IMG/VR virus record: IMGVR_UViG_3300001683_000019 | Span: 1 to 50,367 of that record | DNA length: 50,367 nucleotides | DNA from: a virus | Strand: one strand, 5' to 3' | Shown here: positions 1 to 7,625 of the stretch, piece by piece | How positions within the stretch are numbered: position 1 is the stretch's first letter | How the letters are laid out: every line of letters starts with the position of its first letter | Notes under the pieces: generated by a model | What the model was told of the DNA's origin: nothing | The model's input: only the letters and a program-made list of their open reading frames with translations | Databases searched by the model: none | Position numbers and translations under genes: made by a program

Positions 1-93
1 CGCTCGTCTGATATAGATGAGAAGTATGGACAGCGTTGGATCTGGGGAGATGTTGATGAGTTCAGTAACTTAATGCAAGGAGAAGATGAATGA
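1..93 (+). CDS. C-terminal fragment of an unidentified protein (5' truncated)
   Basis: An open frame runs from the first base of the window and gives 30 residues ending GEDE before a TGA at 91-93. The stop overlaps the ATG of the next gene (ATGA), the coupling seen throughout this genome, so this is very likely the tail of a real gene cut by the window edge. The fragment is acidic with two Trp; no family is recognisable. Confidence 0.6.
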   Translation, partial: RSSDIDEKYGQRWIWGDVDEFSNLMQGEDE

Positions 94-473
94 AATGTAA
101 AAATTATAACCTGCAAGAGCAGCGACAGGCTTTACTTGAGATCATACCTGATCTTGAGGAAGGCGATAACAAAAACAAACTGCGTGATCTAGCGCATTGG
201 ATAGACCGAAATTCTGACAACGAGAGAGCAAGAAAGGTAATGATCTACGTCTACCTTGATCTTAATGATGGGGGGCGGCTGTACTTCACCACAAGTCCAC
301 AGGTGTATATGCACTCTGAGGACATGCGTTACCAATACTCGTTTGAGCATGAGGTTAGACCAGAGGATTACAACTCGTTACTCGTGGTCAGATCGGCTGA
401 AGCGTATCCTCCGGAGTATGACGCTGATCGTGCCTTCATCACAAGGAGCAACGACAATGAAAAAAGTAACTAA
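90..473 (+). CDS. hypothetical early protein, first copy of a duplicated module
   Basis: A 127-residue protein with no recognised function. Its start overlaps the upstream stop (ATGA) and an AAGGAGA Shine-Dalgarno precedes it. Residues about 49-92 (VMIYVYLDLND, then GRLYFTTSPQVYM and MRYQYSFEHEVRPE) are repeated almost exactly in the next gene, so the two arose by a local tandem duplication. Both sit in a run of small genes typical of T4-like early regions, where many products act on the host. Soluble, no membrane segment or signal peptide. Confidence 0.7.
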   Translation: MKCKNYNLQEQRQALLEIIPDLEEGDNKNKLRDLAHWIDRNSDNERARKVMIYVYLDLNDGGRLYFTTSPQVYMHSEDMRYQYSFEHEVRPEDYNSLLVVRSAEAYPPEYDADRAFITRSNDNEKSN

Positions 474-984
474 TGATGAGTGGCATCGTGTACCACGTAA
501 GGTAATGATCTATGTTTACCTTGATCTCAATGATGAGGGGCGGTTGTACTTCACCACAAGTCCACAGGTGTATATGGACGCTGAGGACATGCGTTACCAA
601 TACTCGTTTGAGCATGAGGTTAGACCGGAGTATTGGCGTGGAGAAGTTCGCAAGATTGGAACCAACGATGTTGCCGAACGTGCATTGATTGGAGAAGCGT
701 ATGACGCTGCTCGTGCTTCTGCTGATGCTGCTCGTGCTGCTGCTGATGCTGCTTATGCTGCTGCTCTTGATACTGCTTATTTTGCTGCTTTTGATGCATC
801 TGAGGTTGCTTGTGAAGCCGCTGAGGCAGCTGCCGAAAAACTTAAACCCTGGTATCGCCAGTTCTGCAAACGACCCACTTTCAACGATGAATATCCGGCG
901 ACGTTCAGCCCAGCTGATGCTGGCCGTGATGTTGACAACTGGGTTAAACGATACGAGGAGATGACTAATGACGAGATTGACTAA
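457..984 (+). CDS. hypothetical early protein with alanine-rich helix, second copy of duplicated module
   Basis: About 175 residues. The frame is open further upstream, but the ATG at 457 is preceded by AAGGAG at good spacing and overlaps the previous gene by 17 nt, so I chose it. The N-terminal part carries the module shared with the preceding gene; then follows an Ala-rich stretch of about 45 residues with A-A-R/D/E periodicity (codons GCT-rich, DNA about 700-840) that should form a long helix or coiled coil, and a C-terminal segment containing PWYRQFCKRP. Function unknown. Confidence 0.7.
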   Translation: MKKVTNDEWHRVPRKVMIYVYLDLNDEGRLYFTTSPQVYMDAEDMRYQYSFEHEVRPEYWRGEVRKIGTNDVAERALIGEAYDAARASADAARAAADAAYAAALDTAYFAAFDASEVACEAAEAAAEKLKPWYRQFCKRPTFNDEYPATFSPADAGRDVDNWVKRYEEMTNDEID

Positions 985-1384
985 AGTCATGTCTAGAAAA
1001 GAACTTGAACAGTTTCAACAAACATTGGATCCAGTGGTTTGGAAAGATGTTGAGATGGGTAAAGTGGACAAGAAAGTCTATAATAAATATATTTATCAAA
1101 AAAATAGAGTGCATGATCTGCTGACACCCTTTGTATTGTCAGACATGAGAGTTGAAGGTGATCTGAAAAGAAACAAAATGTTCAAAGAAACTCGTGATGT
1201 TGAAATCCAAATGGTTACTGATAGACTCCATACGGAAACCTGTTCACGTACCCATGATTGTGAGATGATGGCTTGTCTGTACACATGGGGCAATTGGGAA
1301 AATGATGTCAGAGAAGATATGTATGACTTTTATTTGAAGGCAGAAAAGTTAGTAGCATATGTAAGAAAGTATGGTTTAATATAA
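968..1384 (+). CDS. hypothetical early protein
   Basis: 138 residues, overlapping the preceding gene by 17 nt with GAGGAG just upstream of the ATG. Rich in charged residues, with a Cys/His patch (CSRTHDCEMMACLYTWG, residues about 101-117) that could bind metal, and predicted helices on both sides. No recognised family. Confidence 0.65.
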   Translation: MTRLTKVMSRKELEQFQQTLDPVVWKDVEMGKVDKKVYNKYIYQKNRVHDLLTPFVLSDMRVEGDLKRNKMFKETRDVEIQMVTDRLHTETCSRTHDCEMMACLYTWGNWENDVREDMYDFYLKAEKLVAYVRKYGLI

Positions 1385-1409
1385 TAACTGAAGAGGACGG
1401 AAAATTAAC

Positions 1410-1664
1410 ATGTATAAAGGTGAATTGACACTGCTGGAGATTGCCGAGATGGGACTCGGATTAGATGACCCGTATGGTGATGGTATAAGACTCCAGATTG
1501 CACGGAAACCGTCGGTGGGGCGGCAGGACGCTTTAAACCTTGTCCGGGATAGACAGTACCCGTTAGACCACACCGCGATTCTGGAGCAATATGAGAGCGT
1601 GGTGAGAGATTCACGGTTAGTCAGATTGAAGTACCCAAATTCTTCTATTAAATCAACGACTTAG
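1410..1664 (+). CDS. hypothetical small early protein
   Basis: 84 residues beginning MYKGELTLLEIAEMG after a GAGG-containing leader. Its stop codon lies inside the conserved upstream box of the next early promoter, so gene end and promoter overlap. No family recognised. Confidence 0.55.
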   Translation: MYKGELTLLEIAEMGLGLDDPYGDGIRLQIARKPSVGRQDALNLVRDRQYPLDHTAILEQYESVVRDSRLVRLKYPNSSIKSTT

Positions 1665-1706
1665 CGACTATTGTGGTTTTAGACGAAATCGACGATAATA
1701 GTTATA
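1650..1706 (+). promoter_or_regulatory. early promoter P1 (sigma70 type with conserved upstream box)
   Basis: Conserved box AAATCAACGACTTA at about 1650-1663, -35 TTGTGG at 1671-1676, a 17-bp spacer, -10 GATAAT at 1694-1699. Start expected near 1706, giving a leader of about 27 nt with an AGAAG Shine-Dalgarno before the ATG at 1734. The same arrangement recurs five more times in the window. Confidence 0.8.
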
Positions 1707-1733
1707 TAACAAATTAGAGAAGAAGTGAAATAA

Positions 1734-1961
1734 ATGAGTATCTTACTGAATAATTATTTGAGTCCTGATTTCGAATCATCAATCTTCAAGGGTATCCCGA
1801 TGTCGATGCGTGAATGTGCCGAAGTTCGGAATATCATGATGACAGGTAAATTCTTCGTCAAGTATCGCGGTGGATCTACGCCAACATATAGACGGTCGCA
1901 ATTAAACACCGTGAAAGAACATGCTACATCGTTCGCGATTTATGCCAAAAAATCTTATTAA
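1734..1961 (+). CDS. hypothetical small early protein
   Basis: 75 residues, directly downstream of early promoter P1 with an AGAGAAGAAG ribosome-binding site. Contains a basic C-terminal half (KYRGGSTPTYRRSQ). The gene is flanked by two nearly identical promoter copies of about 75 bp, so it forms its own early transcription unit. Function unknown. Confidence 0.65.
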   Translation: MSILLNNYLSPDFESSIFKGIPMSMRECAEVRNIMMTGKFFVKYRGGSTPTYRRSQLNTVKEHATSFAIYAKKSY

Positions 1962-2017
1962 AATCAACGACTTAGCGACTATTGTGGTTTTAGACGAAAT
2001 CGACGATAATAGTTATA
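1960..2017 (+). promoter_or_regulatory. early promoter P2
   Basis: Near-identical copy of P1: AAATCAACGACTTA at 1961-1974, -35 TTGTGG 1982-1987, 17-bp spacer, -10 GATAAT 2005-2010. The match with P1 continues through the leader to the ribosome-binding site (about 75 bp with a single difference), so the two form a direct repeat. Confidence 0.8.
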
Positions 2018-2044
2018 TAACAAATTAGAGAAGAGGTGAAAAAG

Positions 2045-2425
2045 ATGACAACGTATCTGATAGTGAATAGAGAAACAAAGACGGTTGTTCAAGTACCAGG
2101 AAACGGCGTGGGTTGCTGGAAGGCGGCACGATATCAGACGCTCGGTGCGGCAAAATCTGCTATCACTCGAATGAAGAAGCGAAAACTGCACCACTATATG
2201 GGCGGCAAGCGGGCGCCAACCTGGTGTCTCGATGTCGAAAAATACGCGATCTATATCTACCCCGGATACGTCGATATCGGTGAGTGGATCAACAATCTCG
2301 ACCAATATCGTGCAATGGACAATCAAGTAGAACGCGTCAACATCATGACAGGTAAAACCTACATGGAAGATGCCAATACGGCTAGTTGTTGTTCTCCTTC
2401 TTCCGAAACATACTGGAGCATGTAA
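2045..2425 (+). CDS. hypothetical early protein
   Basis: 126 residues from the ATG at 2045, which has AGAGG eight nt upstream; a GTG at 2036 is in frame but overlaps that ribosome-binding site. Basic N-terminal half, aromatic-rich centre (YAIYIYPGYVDIGEW). Expressed from early promoter P2. The stop directly abuts the ATG of the next gene. Function unknown. Confidence 0.65.
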   Translation: MTTYLIVNRETKTVVQVPGNGVGCWKAARYQTLGAAKSAITRMKKRKLHHYMGGKRAPTWCLDVEKYAIYIYPGYVDIGEWINNLDQYRAMDNQVERVNIMTGKTYMEDANTASCCSPSSETYWSM

Positions 2426-3037
2426 ATGAAGATTGTACTTTGTACGCAGGATCGAGAAAACTACGGTGCCCACGCGTGGGACGGACAAGGTGAATGTCCT
2501 GCCCACTGGAAATACAAGGGTGGTGACACTTATATCGTTGAGGGTGTTGGCATCGACGAAGCACAGTCGCCTGATTTCTGGGCACTGGTAGAGAACAGCG
2601 TTAGTCAGAAGTCGGATGGTTTCGAGTCGTATGTCATCAGTTCGAATCTGGTCGACGATTGTGAAGAAAACGCGCAGTGGTGTGAGGATTGCGAAGCACC
2701 CATTATTCTCACCGTCGAGCAATCCGGCCGTATTCTGGCGTCTAAAGAATCAAACACTGAGATGATGCCTGTTGAATTTATAGGCCACCGAGCAATCTGG
2801 GAACAAAAAGGTGGTATGCCCGTCGAGAACACCCATTATCAAGAGTACCTCAAGTCGGATGACTTCGGCACGATGACGGTTGTTAATTGGAAAGGTGAGA
2901 AGATTGAAAATCCTGTACTATTTGATGTTTGGTTAGAAGAGGTGACTGGTTGGCGCTGGCAGGCGATTGAAATGCCCGGGGACAACATCCCCACCGTGCC
3001 AGAGTTCAATTGCCGCGAACAAAAACTTGTGAACTAA
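2426..3037 (+). CDS. hypothetical early protein with Cys motif
   Basis: 203 residues, starting immediately after the previous stop, so probably co-translated from P2. It has a CxxC motif (WCEDCEAP, residues about 85-92) and many Trp and acidic residues. No family recognised; a single CxxC is not enough to call a zinc ribbon. Confidence 0.65.
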   Translation: MKIVLCTQDRENYGAHAWDGQGECPAHWKYKGGDTYIVEGVGIDEAQSPDFWALVENSVSQKSDGFESYVISSNLVDDCEENAQWCEDCEAPIILTVEQSGRILASKESNTEMMPVEFIGHRAIWEQKGGMPVENTHYQEYLKSDDFGTMTVVNWKGEKIENPVLFDVWLEEVTGWRWQAIEMPGDNIPTVPEFNCREQKLVN

Positions 3038-3062
3038 TCGCAGTAAAAAAGGAAATTAAATA

Positions 3063-3413
3063 ATGACGTACAAATCAGTAGAAATTGAAGCAGCAAAAGA
3101 AAAGTTAATCAGGGTGTTCCCAATGGAATTTCCCGAAGATGAATTGATGTGGGGCATCATTGAATGTGCCATCGAGGATCTTTGTCTGGTTGATAAATCA
3201 GCAAAGACGCTACAGGCGATCAAGAGAATACCTGATGCCCGAACTCGAAAAGGAAAGATTCGGAAGAAGCGTCTCGAAGAAACGGCGGCAGAATACCTGG
3301 TGATAGCAGAAGATGCCCGAGATTTTCTAGTGAACGGATGTTGGCCTGCGACGATTCAAGGTATCAGTCAATCATATGTCACCCGCGTGTTGACACAATT
3401 GGGGTTAGTGTAA
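3063..3413 (+). CDS. hypothetical protein
   Basis: 116 residues, largely helical by composition, with a basic middle (RTRKGKIRKKRLEE). Preceded by AAAGGA. The stop overlaps the next start by one base (TAATG). Function unknown. Confidence 0.65.
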   Translation: MTYKSVEIEAAKEKLIRVFPMEFPEDELMWGIIECAIEDLCLVDKSAKTLQAIKRIPDARTRKGKIRKKRLEETAAEYLVIAEDARDFLVNGCWPATIQGISQSYVTRVLTQLGLV

Positions 3414-3658
3414 TGACTAATACAAAACCTAAATACGTGTTCCGAGAGGAAACAACTGACTGGGGTCCTATCGATGTATACGGTAACTCATCTGCGCAAA
3501 ATCATATCTATGTGTTTGCGAACAAACTAATGGTGGGTTATGTTAAGCGAGGAACCAAAAAGGTGTACTGGACAGAAAAACCATCACGCCAGTGGTCACC
3601 GAGCAGGAGAACATTTCGCTACCTGAGTGCTATTGAAATTGAGGATATAGAAACATGA
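3413..3658 (+). CDS. hypothetical small protein
   Basis: 81 residues from the ATG at 3413 that overlaps the previous stop (TAATG); the frame is open upstream but that start fits the coupling pattern here. Aromatic-rich and basic, predicted beta-rich. It overlaps the following gene by an ATGA. Function unknown. Confidence 0.6.
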   Translation: MTNTKPKYVFREETTDWGPIDVYGNSSAQNHIYVFANKLMVGYVKRGTKKVYWTEKPSRQWSPSRRTFRYLSAIEIEDIET

Positions 3659-3963
3659 TTCAACATGATCAATTAGAATTAGATTTTGGTTTTAAATTTT
3701 TAGAGGTCAGTGACGACCTGATTGTTGCATTAGATGAGTCAGAGTGGTGTTTATCTGAAATCAACGGCAGAATCAAAGACGACGACCCTGCGCGCGCAGC
3801 ATTCTTCGGAGCGTATCTGGTTCGCGAATCGATAACCGTACTGTTAGAGAGCATAAACGGAACCGCAGTAGATCCATACAGACCGCGAGATATAGAAAAC
3901 GTCTTGGAAGAAGCATACCGTGGTATGCTGGCGATCCGTAGCATTTTGAAGCGTGTGAGTTAA
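3655..3963 (+). CDS. hypothetical protein
   Basis: 102 residues, ATGA-coupled to the preceding gene and last of the leftmost early cluster. Acidic, predicted mostly helical; no motif recognised. Confidence 0.6.
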   Translation: MIQHDQLELDFGFKFLEVSDDLIVALDESEWCLSEINGRIKDDDPARAAFFGAYLVRESITVLLESINGTAVDPYRPRDIENVLEEAYRGMLAIRSILKRVS

Positions 3964-4008
3964 ACTTCATCGTTTATGGGAAATATATCTTAGACGATTT
4001 AAATGAAG

Positions 4009-4016
4009 TATAAATA
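4009..4016 (+). promoter_or_regulatory. T4-type late promoter TATAAATA (tail tube gene)
   Basis: A perfect TATAAATA, the gp55-dependent late -10 element of T4, lies five bases before the ATG of the tail-tube-like gene. A start about six bases downstream would coincide with the ATG, so the message would be leaderless or nearly so. Confidence 0.7.
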
Positions 4017-4021
4017 GATCT

Positions 4022-4522
4022 ATGGCAGAATTAACTTCAAACATCAATTATCTACAACCGTCGGGTTTCAGTGTCTCCATTTCTCGGGAAAACTATCCGA
4101 ACTTGGAATACTTCGCCCAGCAAATATCTCACCCATCTATCGATGTGGCAGAGACAATGCAAGCAGCACGAAAAATCCAGATACCTACTGCGGGTGACAC
4201 TGTAACGTTCGGTACACTTGACGTCACGTTTCTCTTAGATGAGGACATGACGTCATATACGGAGATGTTCGACTGGATGGTCCGATTGGTTAACGAAAAT
4301 CAGACAGACCAGACGGCAGCAATCGCAGCGGGAACCCCATCAACCGAGGCAGACATTTACGTTTCCATTCTGTCCAGTCACAACAACGTTATCAAAACCA
4401 TAAAATACTATAACTGTGTACCGACGTCTGTCAGTAATCTAGAACTAAATGCTCAATCAGGTGCAGAGATTCCTCTCACTTTCAATGTATCGTTCAGGTG
4501 TTTACAGTTCGAACTGGTGTAG
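4022..4522 (+). CDS. 19: tail tube protein, gp19-like
   Basis: A 166-residue protein that I read as the T4 gp19 tail-tube family: similar length (T4 gp19 is about 163 aa), beta-rich, with the family pattern of an N-terminal FSVSI strand, a central GDTVTFGTLDVTFLLDED hairpin and a C-terminal LTFNVSF strand. It would form the inner tube through which DNA passes. It stands alone between early genes and the recombination cluster, without gp18 or gp20 beside it, so it could be a second tube paralogue. Driven by the TATAAATA at 4009; no Shine-Dalgarno is visible. Confidence 0.75.
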   Translation: MAELTSNINYLQPSGFSVSISRENYPNLEYFAQQISHPSIDVAETMQAARKIQIPTAGDTVTFGTLDVTFLLDEDMTSYTEMFDWMVRLVNENQTDQTAAIAAGTPSTEADIYVSILSSHNNVIKTIKYYNCVPTSVSNLELNAQSGAEIPLTFNVSFRCLQFELV

Positions 4523-4551
4523 TTGTTTCCGTATACGGGATATGATATACT
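4523..4551 (+). promoter_or_regulatory. sigma70-like promoter before uvsY, with 10-bp palindrome in the spacer
   Basis: -35 TTGTTT (4523-4528), 17-bp spacer, -10 TATACT (4546-4551). The spacer begins with the perfect palindrome CCGTATACGG (4529-4538), a possible operator. Confidence 0.5.
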
Positions 4552-4583
4552 AAGTGTTTGACGTACATGTTTTGGGATTTATT

Positions 4584-5030
4584 ATGATTGATTTAGATAA
4601 GATTTTGAAGGAGTGGCAGAAAGACGCTCCCATTGACATACTCGGATTAGATGACGCGTCCAGAAAGACTCCTATACTTCATGGCAAATATCTTGAGTTA
4701 CTGTCACATGCTAAACTAGAAATGAAAGACGCTGAGTTCAAACAGAAAGAACTCATGCGGAAGAAGTTTCTATGGTACAACGGTAAGATGACACAGGCAC
4801 AACTGGAGCGTGAGGACTGGGATCCAGATCCATTCAATGGTCTTAAGATCATGAAGGGTGACATGCATTATTATGTAGAGTCAGACCCTGAACTGATTAA
4901 ATCTGAGGCAAAGATTCACTACCACAAAACTGTGATAGATACACTGAAAGAAATCGTTGACACTATTAAGTGGCGACATCAAACTGTGAAGAATATAATT
5001 GAGAACAAGAAGTTTGAGGCAGGATTTTAA
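4584..5030 (+). CDS. uvsY: UvsY-like recombination mediator
   Basis: 148 residues from the ATG at 4584. Length, overall charge and order of elements (short acidic N-terminus, IPxLHxKY-like TPILHGKYLELL, then LWYNGKMT and a C-terminal helix ending KNIIENKKFEAGF) match the UvsY family of T4-like marine phages. UvsY loads the UvsX recombinase onto gp32-coated single-stranded DNA. Its position just before UvsW fits. The in-frame start at 4554 lies at the predicted transcription start of the upstream promoter and is unlikely. Confidence 0.8.
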   Translation: MIDLDKILKEWQKDAPIDILGLDDASRKTPILHGKYLELLSHAKLEMKDAEFKQKELMRKKFLWYNGKMTQAQLEREDWDPDPFNGLKIMKGDMHYYVESDPELIKSEAKIHYHKTVIDTLKEIVDTIKWRHQTVKNIIENKKFEAGF

Positions 5031-5031
5031 A

Positions 5032-5553
5032 ATGATCAACGTAGGTATAACAGGTACTCGTTTTGGTATGACGCCGAAACAAGCAAGCAAACTACGAACT
5101 ATCCTAGAAGACTTAAATGAACGATTAGTCATAGCATATCTTTGTCATGGCGACTGTATAGGTGTCGACGCCCAGGCGCACGATATGGCAGTTCAACTAG
5201 GAATAATGACTCATGTTTTTCCACCTGACGTGGGTGAGACGACCAAAGACATTCGCGCAGGTAAGCAGGGTAATGTGATGAACGAACCACTGACGTTTCT
5301 TGCGCGCGACCGCGAGATAGTATTTAACTCCCACATACTTATAGGCATACCACAAAAGGACCATGAGACTACTCGGAGCGGTACGTGGTACACAATTCGA
5401 TTCGGATTGAAACAGGGTGATAAAATAGTGTCCGGTATAATGCCTGACGGTACAATCTGTGATGATACGAAACTGACATCAAAACTTCTTGTCGGTAAAT
5501 GGGGTAAAACTGGTAACTGGAAAACGGGAAAGAACACGGGTCAGTACATATAG
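5032..5553 (+). CDS. SLOG/DprA-like Rossmann-fold protein
   Basis: 173 residues from the ATG at 5032, one base after the uvsY stop. It begins NVGITGTRFGMT, followed by a Gly-Asp-Cys loop (CHGDCIGVDAQAHDMA), PPD, and a SHILIGIP...SGTWYTIR segment: the pattern of the SLOG/DprA-like nucleotide- or nucleic-acid-binding fold. Known members bind nucleotides, signalling molecules or single-stranded DNA. Its place between uvsY and uvsW makes a recombination or nucleotide-linked role plausible, but this is inference. The C-terminal 25 residues are basic and Gly/Lys-rich. Confidence 0.65.
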   Translation: MINVGITGTRFGMTPKQASKLRTILEDLNERLVIAYLCHGDCIGVDAQAHDMAVQLGIMTHVFPPDVGETTKDIRAGKQGNVMNEPLTFLARDREIVFNSHILIGIPQKDHETTRSGTWYTIRFGLKQGDKIVSGIMPDGTICDDTKLTSKLLVGKWGKTGNWKTGKNTGQYI

Positions 5554-7032
5554 ATGTCCATCGTCAAACTAAAATTACTCAACCATGCGATGCTACAGTT
5601 CATAGAATGTGAACCAGGCATTGCCCAGGAACTGAGTGATCGGTTAACCTTTGAAGTGCCGGGTGCGAAGTACATGCCTGCGGTGCGGAAGAAAGGTGGT
5701 TGGGATGGCCACATCAGACTATTCAACAGAAAGAATGGTCAGATCAACGCTGGGTTATACGATAACATCCGAAGTTACATCGAGTCTAGCGGCCATACAA
5801 TCGAACTAGAGGAAACTGAGTTTGGTGTTCCTGGTTCGAAGAACGGAGTCCAACGTAAAGAAGTTGTAGACTGGATCAATACACTAACCCTACCGTGGGA
5901 ACCTTACTACTATCAGATCGATGCGGTCACGCATGCACTTAGACACAAACGCGCGGTGTTCGTCTGTCCGACAGGTTCTGGTAAATCGTACATAGCATAT
6001 CTGGCATCAAGGGCGTATCTTGCCCGGCACCAGAGTCACATACTGATCATTGTTCCTACTACTAGTTTGGTTGAGCAACTGTCTAGCGATTTCATCGAGT
6101 ACAATGCATCGATGTCTGATTATGTGCAGAAAATTTATCAGGGTCATGAAATAGAGATCAAAAAACCTATTGTCATATCAACGTGGCAGTCTATCTACAA
6201 ACTACCAAAGGAATGGTTTGCAAAGTTCGGTATGATCATTGGTGACGAGTGTCATGGATTTAAATCCAAGTCATTAACATCTATCATGAATAAGTCAGTG
6301 AATGCTGAATATAGAATAGGACTAACAGGCACACTGGACGATTCTGAAGTTCATGCACTCGTCCTTGAAGGCCTATTCGGACCAATCTTACAGGTAACAA
6401 CAACAGCGAAATTGCAAGCAGAGAAAGTACTCGCTCCTCTAAAGATCCAGATGCTGGCATTACAGTACACCAACGAAGAACGTAAGTCAGTCCATAAGGT
6501 AGCGTATCACGATGAGGTAGACTTTCTTGTTGCGCATGAGAGACGGAACAAACTCATTACCAACCTAGCATTAGATCTTGATGGTAATACACTAATCTTA
6601 TTTAATTATGTTGAGAAGCATGGTAAGGTGCTGCATGATATTCTTGATCAGAAAATTGAGAAGGGAAGAAAACTATACTTTGTTGCAGGCGAAACAGATG
6701 TTAAAATTCGTGAAGCAATTAGAGGAATTGTAGAGAAGCAATCTAATGCAATCATTGTGGCGAGTTTTGGTACATTTAGTACGGGTATAAATATACGTAA
6801 CATTCATAATATTATCTTCGCGTCACCTAGTAAGTCTGTTATAAGAGTACTGCAGTCTATAGGTAGAGGATTAAGAATATCTGACAATGGTTATACAACC
6901 AACCTATATGATATTATGGATGAATTGAAGTGGAGTGGTCGCGAGAACTTTTCAATGAAACATGGAAATGCTAGGATCACAATTTACGAACGCGAAGATT
7001 TCGTATTCAAAATTATAGGGATGAAAATATAA
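5554..7032 (+). CDS. uvsW: UvsW-like DNA/RNA helicase
   Basis: 492 residues (T4 UvsW about 503). N-terminal wedge-like domain with GWDGHIRLFNRK (about 49-60), Walker A PTGSGKS at 139-145, DECH box at 231-234, motif III LTGTL, and the C-terminal SFGTFSTGINI and QSIGRGLR motifs (V and VI) of superfamily 2 helicases. UvsW unwinds R-loops and branched DNA and helps switch from origin-dependent to recombination-dependent replication. It follows the SLOG gene without a gap and its stop overlaps the next start (TAATG). Confidence 0.93.
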   Translation: MSIVKLKLLNHAMLQFIECEPGIAQELSDRLTFEVPGAKYMPAVRKKGGWDGHIRLFNRKNGQINAGLYDNIRSYIESSGHTIELEETEFGVPGSKNGVQRKEVVDWINTLTLPWEPYYYQIDAVTHALRHKRAVFVCPTGSGKSYIAYLASRAYLARHQSHILIIVPTTSLVEQLSSDFIEYNASMSDYVQKIYQGHEIEIKKPIVISTWQSIYKLPKEWFAKFGMIIGDECHGFKSKSLTSIMNKSVNAEYRIGLTGTLDDSEVHALVLEGLFGPILQVTTTAKLQAEKVLAPLKIQMLALQYTNEERKSVHKVAYHDEVDFLVAHERRNKLITNLALDLDGNTLILFNYVEKHGKVLHDILDQKIEKGRKLYFVAGETDVKIREAIRGIVEKQSNAIIVASFGTFSTGINIRNIHNIIFASPSKSVIRVLQSIGRGLRISDNGYTTNLYDIMDELKWSGRENFSMKHGNARITIYEREDFVFKIIGMKI

Positions 7033-7493
7033 TGAATCTTAAGCAATTTAAATTGACCAACGGCGAAGAAATTCTTTGTGAAGTTGTGGAATGGCCTGAC
7101 GAGACTCACAGCGAGATACTGGTCAGGAACGTTATTCAGATTGTCACGAAAGAAATATCGATTGAAGCAGATCCTGGATACGGAAGATACTATATTCTCC
7201 GACCTTGGATGATGTATGTCGATGGATACAAAGAAATTGTTATGATCAGTCCAACTAGTGTGGCAGGAACCGCTGTGGTGGTAGATACTGATACATCCGA
7301 ACAATACCATTATGGTGTTTCGAAGATGCAGGATCTACATAACTTTAGAATACAGGAATCAGCTGAAAGAGAAAGTGCCTTGTTATCGGATTTATTAAGC
7401 ACTGTAGTGACATCGGGTAGCACAAAGACTCTAACTGATTCAGCGGGGACTAATGTGATTGTCTTCCCTAGTGGTTCAGATAAGGTGCACTAG
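7032..7493 (+). CDS. conserved T4-like phage protein, unknown function (possible Sm-like fold)
   Basis: 153 residues. The N-terminal MNLKQFKLTNGEEILCEVVEW and RYYILRPWMMYVDG pattern resembles a small protein I associate with cyanophages and other marine T4-like phages, with a beta-barrel pattern that could be Sm/Lsm-like; that fold is my inference. C-terminal half is Ser/Thr-rich. Translationally coupled to uvsW. Confidence 0.65.
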   Translation: MNLKQFKLTNGEEILCEVVEWPDETHSEILVRNVIQIVTKEISIEADPGYGRYYILRPWMMYVDGYKEIVMISPTSVAGTAVVVDTDTSEQYHYGVSKMQDLHNFRIQESAERESALLSDLLSTVVTSGSTKTLTDSAGTNVIVFPSGSDKVH

Positions 7494-7625
7494 TAATCCT
7501 AGCATTCATCTTCACTGTCAAACTATGTTTTTATTATATCAGTTTTGTATCAACAATTCAAGTTTACACGGTTACTATCACCGCGCAGAGCGTTGTGGTT
7601 TTTATTTTATAGAAAAGGAATTATT

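Noticed and set aside
439-990. Long minus-strand open frame opposite the early genes
   Set aside because: It is the shadow of the Ala-rich repeat and the adjacent coding frames; Ser/Ile-rich low-complexity product, no ribosome-binding site, and all supported genes are on the + strand.
6786-6793. TATAAATA inside uvsW
   Set aside because: Perfect late box, but inside the conserved helicase C-terminal coding sequence with no gene start nearby; probably chance.
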